Shown one piece after another: positions 53,678 to 63,294 of a stretch of DNA of 64,000 bases. A program made the position numbers and the translations under genes. Numbering within the stretch: the stretch's first letter is position 1; each line of letters begins with the position of its first letter. Below the pieces are notes generated by a model. That model was not told the DNA's origin. It was given only the letters and a program-made list of their open reading frames with translations, and did not search any database. The stretch is from Clostridiales bacterium. Lineage in GTDB: Bacteria > Bacillota > Clostridia > Saccharofermentanales > Saccharofermentanaceae. The stretch spans positions 1 through 64,000 of the forward strand of contig JAFZWN010000021.1 in assembly GCA_017617295.1 (NCBI GenBank), in the 5' to 3' direction.

Positions 53678-54526
53678 TCATGTTCTGAGGGCTTCTTCTT
53701 TGGTTATGATCTCGCCCCAGTCCGATGCCCATTTCTCGCAGAAAAGATCCGTATAGCGGATATCCTTATTATCGCGCAGCTTCCTGAACACAGGGAGGAG
53801 ACCCCATGAGAGCGAAGGTATACCGATCACGATAAGGTAAAGAGGTCCCAAAAGGAGAGACTGTAACGTATGACCGAATTCGTGAACAGCCATCTTCTCG
53901 CTCCACTCGCGCTTCTCCCTTGCGCTCTCGCTCATATCATCTTCGGAAGGTACCTGCGGAGTAAAGATGAACTGCCCGACGGACAGACCGCTTTGAAGAG
54001 GCCAGTATGTCCTTATGACGCCGTGGTAGTATCTGTGCGGGCAGTTGAGATAAATGAGATACATGATCGATCCGCCCGTGGTCTGGATATTGCCCCAGGT
54101 CCACTGGATAAAACAGGCGAGAGGATACCAGCCGTTATCGTTCTTAAGTATCCTGCTCTCGATAAGAAGATATATCCCTATGAGATAAAGTCCTGAAAGA
54201 TAACAGATAATGTCTTTAATATCGGCGGTGCTGCCGAGAATGACCGCTGCGGCTGATCCTGGCTTCAGATGGAGGATCTCGCCGAGTCTCAGATACTGCA
54301 GCAGTTCCGTCACCCACCCGAGCACATATATAAGGAGAGGAAGAACGTAAGCCGAGAAGATGCTGTCCTTCTTCCAAAAGACTGCTCTCGCCGCAAAATA
54401 TATAAGCGGTATCACCAGGACATCACCGAGATATCCGCGGATATATCCGCTCCCGAATAAAGCGATCAGATATTCCGTTCCGAAAAGTATGACAGTCAAT
54501 AAGATATAACGAAGCCGTTCTCTCAT
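53678..54526 (-). CDS. DUF2809-like membrane domain fused to an HExxH-type domain
   Basis: 282 residues. Residues 1-130 hold four membrane segments with the GYLGDVLVIPLIYFAARAVF block that marks DUF2809 proteins. Residues 130-282 form a second part with two shorter hydrophobic stretches and the motif VHEFGHTLQSLLLGPLYLIVIG, followed by FCEKWASDWGE. HEFGH matches the zinc-binding core of metallopeptidases, and the downstream Glu in FCEKWASD could be the third ligand. I take it as a fusion of two families usually seen apart. Function unknown. No operon partner is clear. Confidence 0.75.
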   Translation of the reverse strand: MRERLRYILLTVILFGTEYLIALFGSGYIRGYLGDVLVIPLIYFAARAVFWKKDSIFSAYVLPLLIYVLGWVTELLQYLRLGEILHLKPGSAAAVILGSTADIKDIICYLSGLYLIGIYLLIESRILKNDNGWYPLACFIQWTWGNIQTTGGSIMYLIYLNCPHRYYHGVIRTYWPLQSGLSVGQFIFTPQVPSEDDMSESAREKREWSEKMAVHEFGHTLQSLLLGPLYLIVIGIPSLSWGLLPVFRKLRDNKDIRYTDLFCEKWASDWGEIITKEEALRT

Positions 54527-54574
54527 GGAAACGATTATAGCATTAAGCGTATCTTAGCCCAAACAGGTCAGGGT

Positions 54575-55405
54575 TCAGAGATCTATGTCGGGATGTTCTC
54601 CGGAGAAGGCTGTCTGAGGCATCGACATAAGGTATGACATGTCGTGATCGCTTATCGTAAATCCGCCGATATCGAGGTTTGATCTCATGCGCCCGGGATC
54701 ATCAGTTTTTGGGATTATCGAGATCCCCTGCTGATTAAGGAAGCGGAGAAGGAACTTCCCGGGAGTAACGCCGTAATCTGAAGCCATCTTCAGTACGATC
54801 CCGTTCTCTCTGAGCCTTCCTCTTCCGAGCGGACTCCAGGCCTGAACGTGAATGCCGTTTTCTCTGCAGTGATCGACCGTATACTGCTGCATATAACCGA
54901 CATGAAGCTCGAGCTGATCCACCATCGGCTTGATGTCTGAACTGTCGTACAATACTTGAAGATGATGCGGAAGAAAATTGCTGACGCCGACCGCTCTGAT
55001 CCTTCCCTCCCGATAAAGTTCGCTGACGGCTTTCCATGTGGATATCAGGTGTTCCTTCCATTCGGGATCTCCTTTTACCAGTGGCCAATGAAGAAGGTAC
55101 AGATCAAGATAGTCGGTCTGAAGCCTTTTGAGCGATCTCTCGAAAGCTTCCTTTCCTTCTTCGTAACCGAATTCGGTCGGCCATATCTTGCTGGCGATGA
55201 ATACATCTTCTCTGGGGATTCCGCAAGAGCGGAGTTCTTCGCCTACCATTTCCTCGTTTTTGTAGAATGAGGCCGTGTCAAAGTATCTGTATCCGGCCTT
55301 TACCGCTTCGGATACGGATCCCGGTCTTGCCAGGTATGTCCCGTATCCGACAGGGTCGACCTTTAAACCGTTATATAACTTAAAAGATCCTTCGGAAGTG
55401 TTCAT
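54575..55405 (-). CDS. Aldo/keto reductase
   Basis: 276 residues with the TIM-barrel AKR pattern. All four catalytic residues are visible: Asp and Tyr in YFDTASFYKNEEMVGEELR, Lys in FIASKIWP and His in YLLHWPLV. The NADP-binding end IIPKTDDPGRMRSNLDI is also intact. It resembles the 2,5-diketo-gluconate/methylglyoxal reductase group. ATG 55405 follows AAGGAGG; the TTG at 55420 overlaps that ribosome site. It lies 20 bp behind the broken protease gene and may be co-transcribed with it. Confidence 0.93.
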   Translation of the reverse strand: MNTSEGSFKLYNGLKVDPVGYGTYLARPGSVSEAVKAGYRYFDTASFYKNEEMVGEELRSCGIPREDVFIASKIWPTEFGYEEGKEAFERSLKRLQTDYLDLYLLHWPLVKGDPEWKEHLISTWKAVSELYREGRIRAVGVSNFLPHHLQVLYDSSDIKPMVDQLELHVGYMQQYTVDHCRENGIHVQAWSPLGRGRLRENGIVLKMASDYGVTPGKFLLRFLNQQGISIIPKTDDPGRMRSNLDIGGFTISDHDMSYLMSMPQTAFSGEHPDIDL

Positions 55406-55424
55406 GTTTGCCTCCTTCAATATT

Positions 55425-56927
55425 TCATTTAAAGAGAAGTACGATAAGAGGATCCGCTATGCCGTCCTCATCTGCGAACCGTGCCTGAGCTTCCTCGGTC
55501 GTAACATCCAGCCAGCCGTCACCGGTCTCGATAAACGACTGACCCGGAAGCGAATATGAGATGATCCGGCTTCCTGCTGCGAATCCGTCCTCATCGGTAT
55601 AAGTATACACATTATCACCCTCGCTTCTCAGCTCAAAGGCGATCTGACTGTCAGAACGGACCACAACAGTATAGTCCTGCACGGAAATGTCTTCGTCAAG
55701 TTCGACCGTATGATATCCCGGCCATTCAAATGTCTCGGTTTTCGAAGCCAGCAGCTCTCCGAATTCACCCTCGTAGATCTCAACCGTGATCGTGGCACCG
55801 GTCGAAAATGTGTCGGTACCTACGGCACTGAGAACCCCTTCGTGATCGTAGACCGATGCGACTGAAGTCACATCGCCTGACGAGACCTGTTCGGTGACCA
55901 TATGACTGTAAGAAAAGGCATCCGCGTAATCATTGCTTATGACGATCGATCCCGGAGATTCGATGAAGCTCTCATAAGATAACCAGAAATATCCGTTGTT
56001 ACCTGAATGATCTCCCCAGGAATTCTGCACGAGCCATGCTCCGTCATTTTCAACATCATGCATAAAGGCCCGCGCAGGAAAATCATCATCGTATCCGACT
56101 ATGGTCACCATATGATCGGTAAATTCCTCGAAATAATACAGGGTCATATAGCCGCGTGTCATGTGGAAATCTCCCGTATTCAGTTCGGCGAGGACTCCGA
56201 CACCGAGAGGCCCGTTATCCCTGAGATATTCCTTGATAGTCTCATGGTCGGCAACGACCGATTCCGTTCCGCTTTCGCCATCGTAAGACAGATCTATCTG
56301 ATCCACCAGTACATCCGACTCCGTAACATAAAACCCGTTTATCGGCTCTGTCATCAGAGTCAGGACTACCGAAGCCGGCGAACCTCCGAGCATGTATCGG
56401 TAATCTTCGTCGGAAGATGCAAGATGAAGACCTTCCTCATCTTCTTCCAGATGAGGGACATAGACCATATCCACGAGTTCGAGCGGATCCATCTCAACTT
56501 ATTCACCTGTATCGATAAGATGCCGGAGCTGCATCGTAACAACGGACGAATATGCCCAGCATGTTCCTCCCACCTGGCTCATCACAGGAACACAGAAGCC
56601 TTCATCGACATAGCAAAAACTTCTGTCCGGATCCTGAAACGGGATATAGAAATCAGTATCGCCGAGAGACATGATCTCGGATGCATCCGAGAAAGGCGGC
56701 GTGTAGATCTCTTCAGCGGTCACAGTCTCTTCAGAAGTCTCAGAGATTTCAGAACTTTCGGAGCTCCCGGAAGCTTCTGATGCTTCAGCGGATACCGTCG
56801 CGCCGGCCTCTGCCGTTCCCTCAGTATCCATGCTCTCCGAAGGAGCGGTGCTGCATGATCCGGCAAGAGCGACCGTAATACATAACGCTGCCGCAGGGAG
56901 GATCTTTACCGTGTCCTTAAAATGCAT
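55425..56927 (-). pseudogene. Papain-like (C1 family) secreted lipoprotein protease interrupted by one in-frame TAA
   Basis: Two frames, 56927-56499 and 56492-55425, lie in the same phase and are divided only by a TAA at 56501-56499 (...LIDTGE stop VEMDPLELVD...). The first part has a lipoprotein signal (Cys at residue 25), a Ser/Glu-rich linker and the nucleophile motif QVGGTCWAYSSV. The second has the catalytic His in DHMVTIVGYDDDF and Asn in LVQNSWGDHSGNNGYFWLSY, then a beta-rich C-terminal domain of about 150 residues. No ribosome site precedes the ATG at 56492. A single base change (for example GAA or CAA to TAA) explains it. It could be a recent pseudogene, a sequencing error or read-through. 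Confidence 0.85.
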
Positions 56928-57142
56928 ATCTTATCTCCTCATGATACCTCTGATGCTTTCGATTCTATCATCATGCTCGATCTGTCGTAACAAGATAAAA
57001 TACACATCCTGACCTGTCATAATCGGGTCGTCCTTATTTCATGGCCTGCAGTTCAGTTGCCCTGTATGATCTTTTTCTTTCAGGAATCTTAAAGAATAGT
57101 ATAATGACAATATAAAAATACAAAGATCGCGGAGGACAGACC

Positions 57143-57670
57143 ATGAACGATATCATCAAGGCAATGGAAGAGCGGAGGAGCATCCGTAAGTTCAAGCCCG
57201 AGATGCCTCCTGAAGAGCAGCTCGAGTGGATCATCGATGCCGGCCTTTATGCCGCCAGCGGAATGGGTAAACAGTCCCCGATAATAATCTGCATTACCAA
57301 TAAGGAAAAGCGCGACAGGCTGATGGAGACCAACCGTAAGATCGGCGGGTGGGGTGAAGGCTTCGATCCTTTCTACGGCGCTCCCGCCATCATGGTCGTC
57401 CTTGCTGATAAGAGTGTCGGCACCTATATCTACGACGGGTCGCTCGCTCTCGGGAACATGATGAATGCCGCTCACTCTCTGGGACTCGGCAGCATCTGGA
57501 TCCACAGAGCCAAGGAGGAATTCGAGACCGACGAATGGAAGTCGCTCCTCAGAGATCTTGGTATCGAGGGTGACTACGAGGGAATAGGGCACTGCGCCGT
57601 CGGCTATATAGACGGAGAGCTTCCCGCCCCCGCTCCCCGTAAAGAAGGACGTACCTTCTTTGTTGAATAA
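57143..57670 (+). CDS. Nitroreductase family protein
   Basis: A 175-residue FMN-dependent reductase. MEERRSIRKFKPEMPPEEQLEWIIDAGLYAASG is the family opening, with the Arg-Ser-Arg flavin phosphate site, and AAHSLGLGSIWIHRA and HCAVGYIDGELPAP complete the cofactor pocket. The short form suggests a homodimer. A TATAAT (57100-57105) and GGAGG lie upstream. The next gene starts 2 bp after its stop, so they form an operon. Confidence 0.94.
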   Translation: MNDIIKAMEERRSIRKFKPEMPPEEQLEWIIDAGLYAASGMGKQSPIIICITNKEKRDRLMETNRKIGGWGEGFDPFYGAPAIMVVLADKSVGTYIYDGSLALGNMMNAAHSLGLGSIWIHRAKEEFETDEWKSLLRDLGIEGDYEGIGHCAVGYIDGELPAPAPRKEGRTFFVE

Positions 57671-57672
57671 TA

Positions 57673-58449
57673 ATGGAAGTCATTAACGGTCAGTGGTTCA
57701 TGAACGGACTTGACAGATCCGATCCCGGTTGCGTGACCGGGAGCGACCGCCTGCTCGATGTGATCGAGCGTGTCGGATTTCTTCCCCTGTTTCAAAATGA
57801 AGTTCCCGGGTTCTCGGTGGAGAGCATGACCGATCCTTCGTGCTGGTGGTGCGGCGATCCGAACGTTGACCCGTGGGAGTGGCGTGTAACTTTGACTCGC
57901 ACAGGTAAGGTCGCCTACGGCAAGCTTTTCGGTAAGAAGGCGGGCTTTGTCTCGAAAAAATGGTTTCCGTATCTCGCCAACTTCAGAAGAGACGGGTATG
58001 ATTTCGATTCTCTCTACGAGGACGGTAAGGCGGGATATAAAGAGAAGCTCATAATGGATCTGTTCTGGCCTCCGGAAAAAGAGATCCGGGAGATAAAAAA
58101 GAGCAGCCTCAGGAAGGATGTTCCCAACACCGAACTCTTTTCGTACGAAGTAAAGGATAAGGCCGGATTCGGCAAAGACGGCGAGAAGAACTTTGAAGGG
58201 ACATGTGCAAGACTTCAGATGCAGACATATCTGATCGCCAAGGATTTCAGACAGCGTATAGGGAAGAGCGGTGAAGGTTACGGCTGGTCAATCGCCGTCT
58301 ATACGCTTCCGGAATATCTGTGGGGATATGATCATGTGACATCTCAGTACGGCGAGGATCCCGGCAGATCATTTGACAGGATAGTTGATCAGATAAGGAG
58401 TCATTTTGATTCTGACGAGAAGAAGATCAGGAAGGTGTTGAGAAAGTGA
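57673..58449 (+). CDS. AlkZ-related winged-helix protein
   Basis: 258 residues. The sequence fits a family annotated as AlkZ-related: VGFLPLFQNEVPGFSVESM, WWCGDPNVDPWEWRVTLTRTGKVAYGKLFGKKAGFVSKKWFPYLANFRRDGYDFD, and the late GTCARLQMQTYLIAKDFRQR. The relation to the AlkZ DNA glycosylase is remote and no glycosylase activity is known for this group. It begins 2 bp after the nitroreductase stop and shares its transcript. Confidence 0.75.
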   Translation: MEVINGQWFMNGLDRSDPGCVTGSDRLLDVIERVGFLPLFQNEVPGFSVESMTDPSCWWCGDPNVDPWEWRVTLTRTGKVAYGKLFGKKAGFVSKKWFPYLANFRRDGYDFDSLYEDGKAGYKEKLIMDLFWPPEKEIREIKKSSLRKDVPNTELFSYEVKDKAGFGKDGEKNFEGTCARLQMQTYLIAKDFRQRIGKSGEGYGWSIAVYTLPEYLWGYDHVTSQYGEDPGRSFDRIVDQIRSHFDSDEKKIRKVLRK

Positions 58450-58588
58450 GTCCGGACGTCAGCAGTTTCCGATCCGGGTGGTTCTGCTCTCGATCCATGC
58501 GTGGTCTTGACAGGACATGATCAGTTTGAATAATTAATAAATATTCATTTGAGTTTATAAATATGCACTATACAGGGCCAAAAAGGTA

Positions 58589-58597
58589 TGCTATAAT
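58589..58597 (+). promoter_or_regulatory. Extended -10 promoter of the 58667 lipoprotein
   Basis: TGCTATAAT is a perfect extended -10. The leader that follows holds a small hairpin (AACGC-GGAAA-GCGTT, 58609-58623) and a strong ribosome site AAGGAGGG before the ATG at 58667. Confidence 0.75.
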
Positions 58598-58666
58598 ATC
58601 TTTGGTGGAACGCGGAAAGCGTTGATTTGCAAGGCTTAGACCTGCATGGAATAAGGAGGGATCTAT

Positions 58667-59194
58667 ATGAAGAAGTTTGTATGCGGTATACTGTGTGTTA
58701 GTGTGCTCTTTTCTCTTTGCGGATGCGGAAGAAAGAAAGTCATCAAGATCGATGATGACGATCTGACAGATGCATTTGAAGAATTCTTCGACTGGGAAGA
58801 GGACGATGATTACAGAGTAAGCAAGAACCGCGAGGTAAGAGGCATTAACTACGAGGATCTGGAAGACCCGTACTTCTATGATGCTAATCTGTATATCCAG
58901 GGAGCAGAGTTCACGGAAGATACGACGTATGCCTATATCCTCTATATCGAATTCGAGGATGAGGATGATGCAAGCGAGTATTTCTCTCATTACTATGACG
59001 AATATACCTGGGTCGACGATGACGACAGATATTATAGAGACGGACAGTACGGTTATATCTTCGATAATGACGAGAAAGAGAAGTTTTCCGGTTATCTTTA
59101 TGCCGAGGATATGGTCATCGAGTTTAGCAGCTACGATGCCGACGGCGTGAAGATCCTCCGTGATATGTTCAGATCTCTGAAGCTTCCCGCATAA
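58667..59194 (+). CDS. Acidic, tyrosine-rich small lipoprotein
   Basis: 175 residues with a lipoprotein signal (LFSLCGC; the lipidated Cys is residue 20). The mature part is very rich in Asp, Glu and Tyr (DDDDLTDAFEEFFDWEEDDDY; HYYDEYTWVDDDDRYYRDGQYGY), repeating the style of the larger lipoprotein at 17813-18808. No family is recognised. It has its own promoter and terminator. It would be anchored on the outer surface and could bind cations. Confidence 0.82.
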   Translation: MKKFVCGILCVSVLFSLCGCGRKKVIKIDDDDLTDAFEEFFDWEEDDDYRVSKNREVRGINYEDLEDPYFYDANLYIQGAEFTEDTTYAYILYIEFEDEDDASEYFSHYYDEYTWVDDDDRYYRDGQYGYIFDNDEKEKFSGYLYAEDMVIEFSSYDADGVKILRDMFRSLKLPA

Positions 59195-59233
59195 GGCGGA
59201 AGAATCCTTTTTGAGTTTATCGGGTTGATATTT

Positions 59234-59271
59234 GACCGGCAGTTTTTCTGAGACTGCCGGTCATTCTTTTT
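59234..59271 (+). terminator. Terminator after the 58667 lipoprotein
   Basis: GACCGGCAGT / ACTGCCGGTC, a perfect 10-bp stem with a 9-nt loop, followed by ATTCTTTTT. Confidence 0.9.
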
Positions 59272-59342
59272 GAAATAACGTTCATCAGATTACCGGGACT
59301 TGCCGTTACCGCCACGTTGGTCAGAGTATTTAGTTTTTTCGG

Positions 59343-59458
59343 CTGTCCCTGTTTTTGTGCTTGTAACCTCGTTTTTGTGTACCACACCAGGGACAAAGGC
59401 GGGTTTGTCCCTACCCTTGTACATAAAATTGTGGTTACAAGAAGCAAATCAGGGACAG
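59343..59458. repeat. 116-bp hairpin-forming intergenic repeat, copy B
   Basis: Same length and ends as copy A (CTGTCCCTG ... AGGGACAG). Here the whole element reads as an imperfect long inverted repeat about the centre GGCGGG: the left arm carries TGCTTGTAACC, GTGTAC and AGGGACAAA, the right arm TTTGTCCCT, TTGTACA and GGTTACAAGAAGCA. The arms would fold into one long stem. The rest of the gap 59195-59754 holds only the two terminators and no gene. Confidence 0.85.
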
Positions 59459-59635
59459 AGGGAGTCTGCGGATAACAGCAGGGAAAAGGCATTAGAAATG
59501 TTGGAGATATTATCCTGACAGATACGATGCTTACCACAGTTGTGATCACCGGAAGATATATTGTCAGTGAAGAAACGGAAATCAACTGCGACTTGATATT
59601 ATAAAGCGGCAGGAACTTCGGTATTCAACCGCTAT

Positions 59636-59669
59636 AAAAGCCCGCGGGTACGAATACCTTTGGGCTTTT
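59636..59669. terminator. Hairpin terminator between the repeat and the flippase-like gene
   Basis: AAAAGCCC / GGGCTTTT stem (59636-59643 and 59662-59669) with inner pairing GGTA / TACC. A and T runs are built into the stem on both strands. It probably ends the leftward 59755 gene. Confidence 0.75.
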
Positions 59670-59754
59670 GGTGTGTATGACATTGTTACTGTTATTTTAA
59701 TACTATCGGTATGGGAATAAAAGAGTTTTCTTTCAAGTGTGAGTTGAAAACGCC

Positions 59755-60804
59755 TTAAGTATCTTCAGAATCCTTTCTGCACTTCATCTTAAGAAGCACA
59801 TACCCTGCGGCGGTGATCAATCCGCTTACGATGACGCAGACATAGAATGAGATGCCGCGGCTTAACATCTCTAGGTGGAAGGCGGTCTGACGTTCCATCA
59901 GGCTTTTAAACCCGTCGATCATGAGAAAGTCAGCGACACCCATGGCGCCGGGGATGGGGACGCAGCTGTAGCCCAGTGTGACAAGACACTGGGCAGAGAA
60001 TACGGAGCGTGCGGTCTTTCCGTTGCCGCCCAGAGCTAGATACATGAACACCGGTACCAAGACCTGACAAGTTCTCTGAAGAAGGTTCAGAAGGAATGCC
60101 GCTATTATCGTTTTTGTCTTGCCGGCCATCATGGTGACGCACTCGCCGTATTCGACTTCCGACTTGTCGATCTTTTTGAGCTTGCGGTCGACTTTTCTGA
60201 TCAGGTGTTTTTCGTGAAGCTTATATATGATCTTACGGATCGAATTAAAGGCTACATGACCTTTGCGCAGGACGACGAGCCAGAAACAGATGACTCCCGC
60301 CAGGGCAAGGAATCCGAGGATTATCAGGATCTTTCCCAGAGGCCTGAAACCGAAGAACACGTTGTGGTCCAGAACGATAGAGATTATTCCCAGAACGATT
60401 ATCCCGGCTGTATACATTATCGTGTTGACTATAAGCGTAACCGTGACGACACCGGCGGGGATCCCGTCCTTGATAAGGAAATATGCGCTCGCAGGCTGGC
60501 CTCCCGTGGCTGACGGCGTGATCGCCGAGAAATAGATATCCGATGTGGAGTATAGAAGCCCCCTGCCGAGGTGCTTTTTGTAACCGAGTCCGCGAAGGAT
60601 GGTACAGACCGCTACACCTTCGAGGAAGATGTAAAGTACGGTCGACAGGATTGCCGCCGCTGTCCAACGCGGGTCGGCTTCCTTCAGATCGTTTATTAAC
60701 TCTCCCAAGGAGAGATCCCCGCTTCGAAGGAGCACGGCCAATATGGTCAGTACTGCAAGAAGGAGCGAGAAGCATGACCAGAATATCTTCTTTTTGCTAT
60801 CCAT
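59755..60804 (-). CDS. Flippase-like membrane protein (LPG synthase TM domain / UPF0104 family)
   Basis: 349 residues with eight to nine membrane segments. Family marks are YSTSDIYFSAITPSATGGQPASAYFLIKDG near residue 85 and PIPGAMGVADFLMI near residue 280. It corresponds to the membrane half of MprF without the aminoacyltransferase domain. Members move lipids or glycolipid precursors across the membrane; the substrate is unknown. Transcribed alone. Confidence 0.9.
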   Translation of the reverse strand: MDSKKKIFWSCFSLLLAVLTILAVLLRSGDLSLGELINDLKEADPRWTAAAILSTVLYIFLEGVAVCTILRGLGYKKHLGRGLLYSTSDIYFSAITPSATGGQPASAYFLIKDGIPAGVVTVTLIVNTIMYTAGIIVLGIISIVLDHNVFFGFRPLGKILIILGFLALAGVICFWLVVLRKGHVAFNSIRKIIYKLHEKHLIRKVDRKLKKIDKSEVEYGECVTMMAGKTKTIIAAFLLNLLQRTCQVLVPVFMYLALGGNGKTARSVFSAQCLVTLGYSCVPIPGAMGVADFLMIDGFKSLMERQTAFHLEMLSRGISFYVCVIVSGLITAAGYVLLKMKCRKDSEDT

Positions 60805-60824
60805 TATTTGCCCATATATAACGC

Positions 60825-60850
60825 CGCGGAGTATAACTCTCCGCGCTTTT
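60825..60850 (+). terminator. Hairpin just upstream of the flippase-like gene
   Basis: CGCGGAG / CTCCGCG stem (60825-60831 and 60839-60845), followed by CTTTTTC on the + strand. No rightward gene ends nearby, so it may instead lie in the leader of the leftward gene. Confidence 0.5.
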
Positions 60851-60913
60851 TCTCAACCAATAGATATATTATCACATAGTTTTTGAGATCTGAAACAACA
60901 AAAAACGCACTCT

Positions 60914-60951
60914 AAAAGAGGCCTGCCAAATGGGGTGGCGCGGCCTCTTTT
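60914..60951 (-). terminator. Terminator of the araD operon
   Basis: AAAAGAGGCC / GGCCTCTTTT, a perfect 10-bp stem with inner GCCA / TGGC pairing, 29 bp after the araD stop on the minus strand. TTTT ends the stem. Confidence 0.85.
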
Positions 60952-60979
60952 AAATTGGAGGTAGGGGGGTAAACAATAG

Positions 60980-61681
60980 TTATTTCTTTGCCTGACCGTA
61001 GTAGGCATTTGCACCGTGCTTCCTGAAGAAGTGCTTGTCGCGGAGACAGTCGGGCGCGGGGGATAAGCCGGGATTAAGAAGCTCTGTTCGAAGTGCCATC
61101 CTGGCAACTTCCTCCATGACTACGGAATTATGGACTGCTTCGTTGGGATCCTTGCCCCAGGAGAATACTCCGTGGTTGGTGCAGAGGACGCCGGGCGTGT
61201 AGTTAGGATCGATATTACGGGTGTTGAATGTCTCGATTATCACGAGCCCCGTGTTCTTTTCATACTCACCGCCGATCTCCTCGGGCGTCAGCGATCTGGC
61301 GCAGGGGATGGGACCATAGAAATAGTCCGCATGCGTCGTTCCGTAAAGGGGGATATCGCGGCCTGCCTGGGCCCAGGACGTTGCTTCGGGGGAGTGAGTG
61401 TGTACGACACCGCCGATGTCCTTAAAGGCCTTATAGAGTTCGATATGGGTGGGCGTATCGGAGGAGGGGTTGAGATCTCCTTCGATCCTGTTGCCGTCCA
61501 GATCGAGAACGACCATGTTGTCCGCCGTCATCTCAGCGTATTCGACACCGCTGGGCTTAATGACGATAAGACCCTTTTCGCGGTCGATGCCGCTGACGTT
61601 GCCCCATGTGAAAGTTACGAGCTTTCTCTTGGGGAGTTCGATGTTGGCCAGGTATACTTTCTGTTTCAGTTCTTCGAGCAT
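60980..61681 (-). CDS. araD: L-ribulose-5-phosphate 4-epimerase
   Basis: A 233-residue class II aldolase-fold enzyme that converts L-ribulose 5-phosphate to D-xylulose 5-phosphate. The zinc site is [18 protein letters not shown] plus a later His in the TNHGVFSWG block. [14 protein letters not shown] is the substrate phosphate region. The length matches AraD. It lies 19 bp downstream of the kinase in the same leftward operon. L-arabinose isomerase is not in the window. Confidence 0.95.
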   Translation of the reverse strand: MLEELKQKVYLANIELPKRKLVTFTWGNVSGIDREKGLIVIKPSGVEYAEMTADNMVVLDLDGNRIEGDLNPSSDTPTHIELYKAFKDIGGVVHTHSPEATSWAQAGRDIPLYGTTHADYFYGPIPCARSLTPEEIGGEYEKNTGLVIIETFNTRNIDPNYTPGVLCTNHGVFSWGKDPNEAVHNSVVMEEVARMALRTELLNPGLSPAPDCLRDKHFFRKHGANAYYGQAKK

Positions 61682-61700
61682 TATTAAATGCCTCCTTGGA

Positions 61701-63269
61701 TCAGAGTGATATTTTTTCTACAGCTATCCGCTCTATGTCGAGAGCATCCTTATACGAAGCGAGATAGGAAGCGAAGCCTTCCTTGTCGGAAGCGTCCGCA
61801 TCAGAAGTGGAAGATTTGCAGTCGGCGAAGATCTTCCCGTTCAGGAAGTCGCTTAAGCTTCCTGTGAAGCCGTCTTCACTCTTGGCGAGAAGATACAGAC
61901 CGAGAAGCGACATTCCCCAGGGACCGCCTTCGCCTGCCGTCTCCATGACCGTGACGGGGGCACCCAGTGCCGCTGCCATTATCTTCTGTCCTGCCACGGG
62001 TGTCTTGAAGAAACCGCCGTGACCGTACATCTTGTCGACAGCCACATTCTCTTCGCCCAGGATATCCATGCCGATCTTAAGCGTTGCTACGGCGGACATT
62101 AACTGGGATCTTGTAAAGTTCTCGAAAGTCATAGCCGAGTCGGGCTTACGGACCAGGAGGGGACGTCCCTCTGACAGTCCGGTAACGGGCTCTCCCGAGA
62201 AGTAGTTGAAGCCGATAACGCCGTCACAGTCAGGCTGTCCCTTCAGGGCGCTGCTGAAGAATGCGGTATAGATCGTACCCATGTCGACATCGGCGCCGAC
62301 CGCATCCGCGAATCCCTTGAGGAATCCTGCCCATGCATTGATCTCGGATGTGCAGTTGTTGCAGTGCACCATTGCGACGGGGCTGCCGTCGGGCGTGGTT
62401 ACTATATCTATCTCCTTGTGTACTTTGGAGAGGGGCTTTTCCATAACGATCATGGCGAAAACGGAAGTTCCTGCGCTGACGTTGCCTGTCCTTACCGCGA
62501 TGCTGTTCGTGGCGGCCATGCCCGTACCGGCGTCGCCTTCGGGAGGGCACATGGGGATGCCGGGGACGAGATCTCCCTCGGGATCGAGGAAGAGGGCACC
62601 TTCGGAAGTGAGGGTGCCGGCGTTATCGCCTGCGCTTAATACCCTGGGAAGAAGAGCCTTAAGATCCTTGCCCGTGAGTTCATTGAACTTCGCGATCATG
62701 ACGGGATCGTAGTCGCTGCCGCTTATAGGGAACATGCCGGATGCATCGCCGATTCCGAGTACCTTCTCGCCCGTGAGCTTCTCGTGGATGAATCCCGCGA
62801 GTGTCGTGAAGTGCGTGACGCTAGGGATATGAGGTTCGTTTCTAAGGATCGCCTGATAGAAATGAGCGATGCTCCATCTCTGGGGGATATTGAATCCGAA
62901 TGCATCGGTCAGCTTATCGGCGGCTTCTTCCGTGATCGTGTTTCTCCATGTCCTGAAAGGAACGAGGAGACTGCCTTCGGAATCGAATGCCATATATCCG
63001 TGCATCATGGCGCTTATGCCGATGGCACCGACAGTGGTGAGCGTCTCGCCGAACCTGGACTTATAGTCGTTCTTGAGATCTCTGTAACAGTCCTGAAGAC
63101 CGTTTCTGATCGCGTCGAGAGAGTAGGACCAGATCTTTCTGCCGTCTTCGTCGATCAATTCGTTCTCCCATGTGTGGGAGCCCTCTGCGACGATCTTGCC
63201 GCTCTTGTCCGTCATTACCGCCTTGATCCTGGTGGAACCGAATTCGATTCCCAAAGCTGCGTCTTTCAT
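61701..63269 (-). CDS. FGGY-family carbohydrate kinase, probably L-ribulokinase
   Basis: 522 residues with the two ASKHA domains. The phosphate loop is [16 protein letters not shown], the FGGY signature region reads [26 protein letters not shown], and the adenine-binding [13 protein letters not shown] is present. It belongs to the clostridial FGGY group placed beside araD, different in length and sequence from E. coli AraB. By position the substrate is L-ribulose. AAGGAGG is 7 bases before the ATG. Confidence 0.88.
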   Translation of the reverse strand: MKDAALGIEFGSTRIKAVMTDKSGKIVAEGSHTWENELIDEDGRKIWSYSLDAIRNGLQDCYRDLKNDYKSRFGETLTTVGAIGISAMMHGYMAFDSEGSLLVPFRTWRNTITEEAADKLTDAFGFNIPQRWSIAHFYQAILRNEPHIPSVTHFTTLAGFIHEKLTGEKVLGIGDASGMFPISGSDYDPVMIAKFNELTGKDLKALLPRVLSAGDNAGTLTSEGALFLDPEGDLVPGIPMCPPEGDAGTGMAATNSIAVRTGNVSAGTSVFAMIVMEKPLSKVHKEIDIVTTPDGSPVAMVHCNNCTSEINAWAGFLKGFADAVGADVDMGTIYTAFFSSALKGQPDCDGVIGFNYFSGEPVTGLSEGRPLLVRKPDSAMTFENFTRSQLMSAVATLKIGMDILGEENVAVDKMYGHGGFFKTPVAGQKIMAAALGAPVTVMETAGEGGPWGMSLLGLYLLAKSEDGFTGSLSDFLNGKIFADCKSSTSDADASDKEGFASYLASYKDALDIERIAVEKISL

Positions 63270-63294
63270 TTAAGATATCCTCCTTTAAGGATTA

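Noticed and set aside
56492-56501. Independent start of a second gene at ATG 56492
   Set aside because: The ATG follows the stop by two codons with no ribosome site, and the catalytic triad of one papain-like enzyme is divided across both parts.
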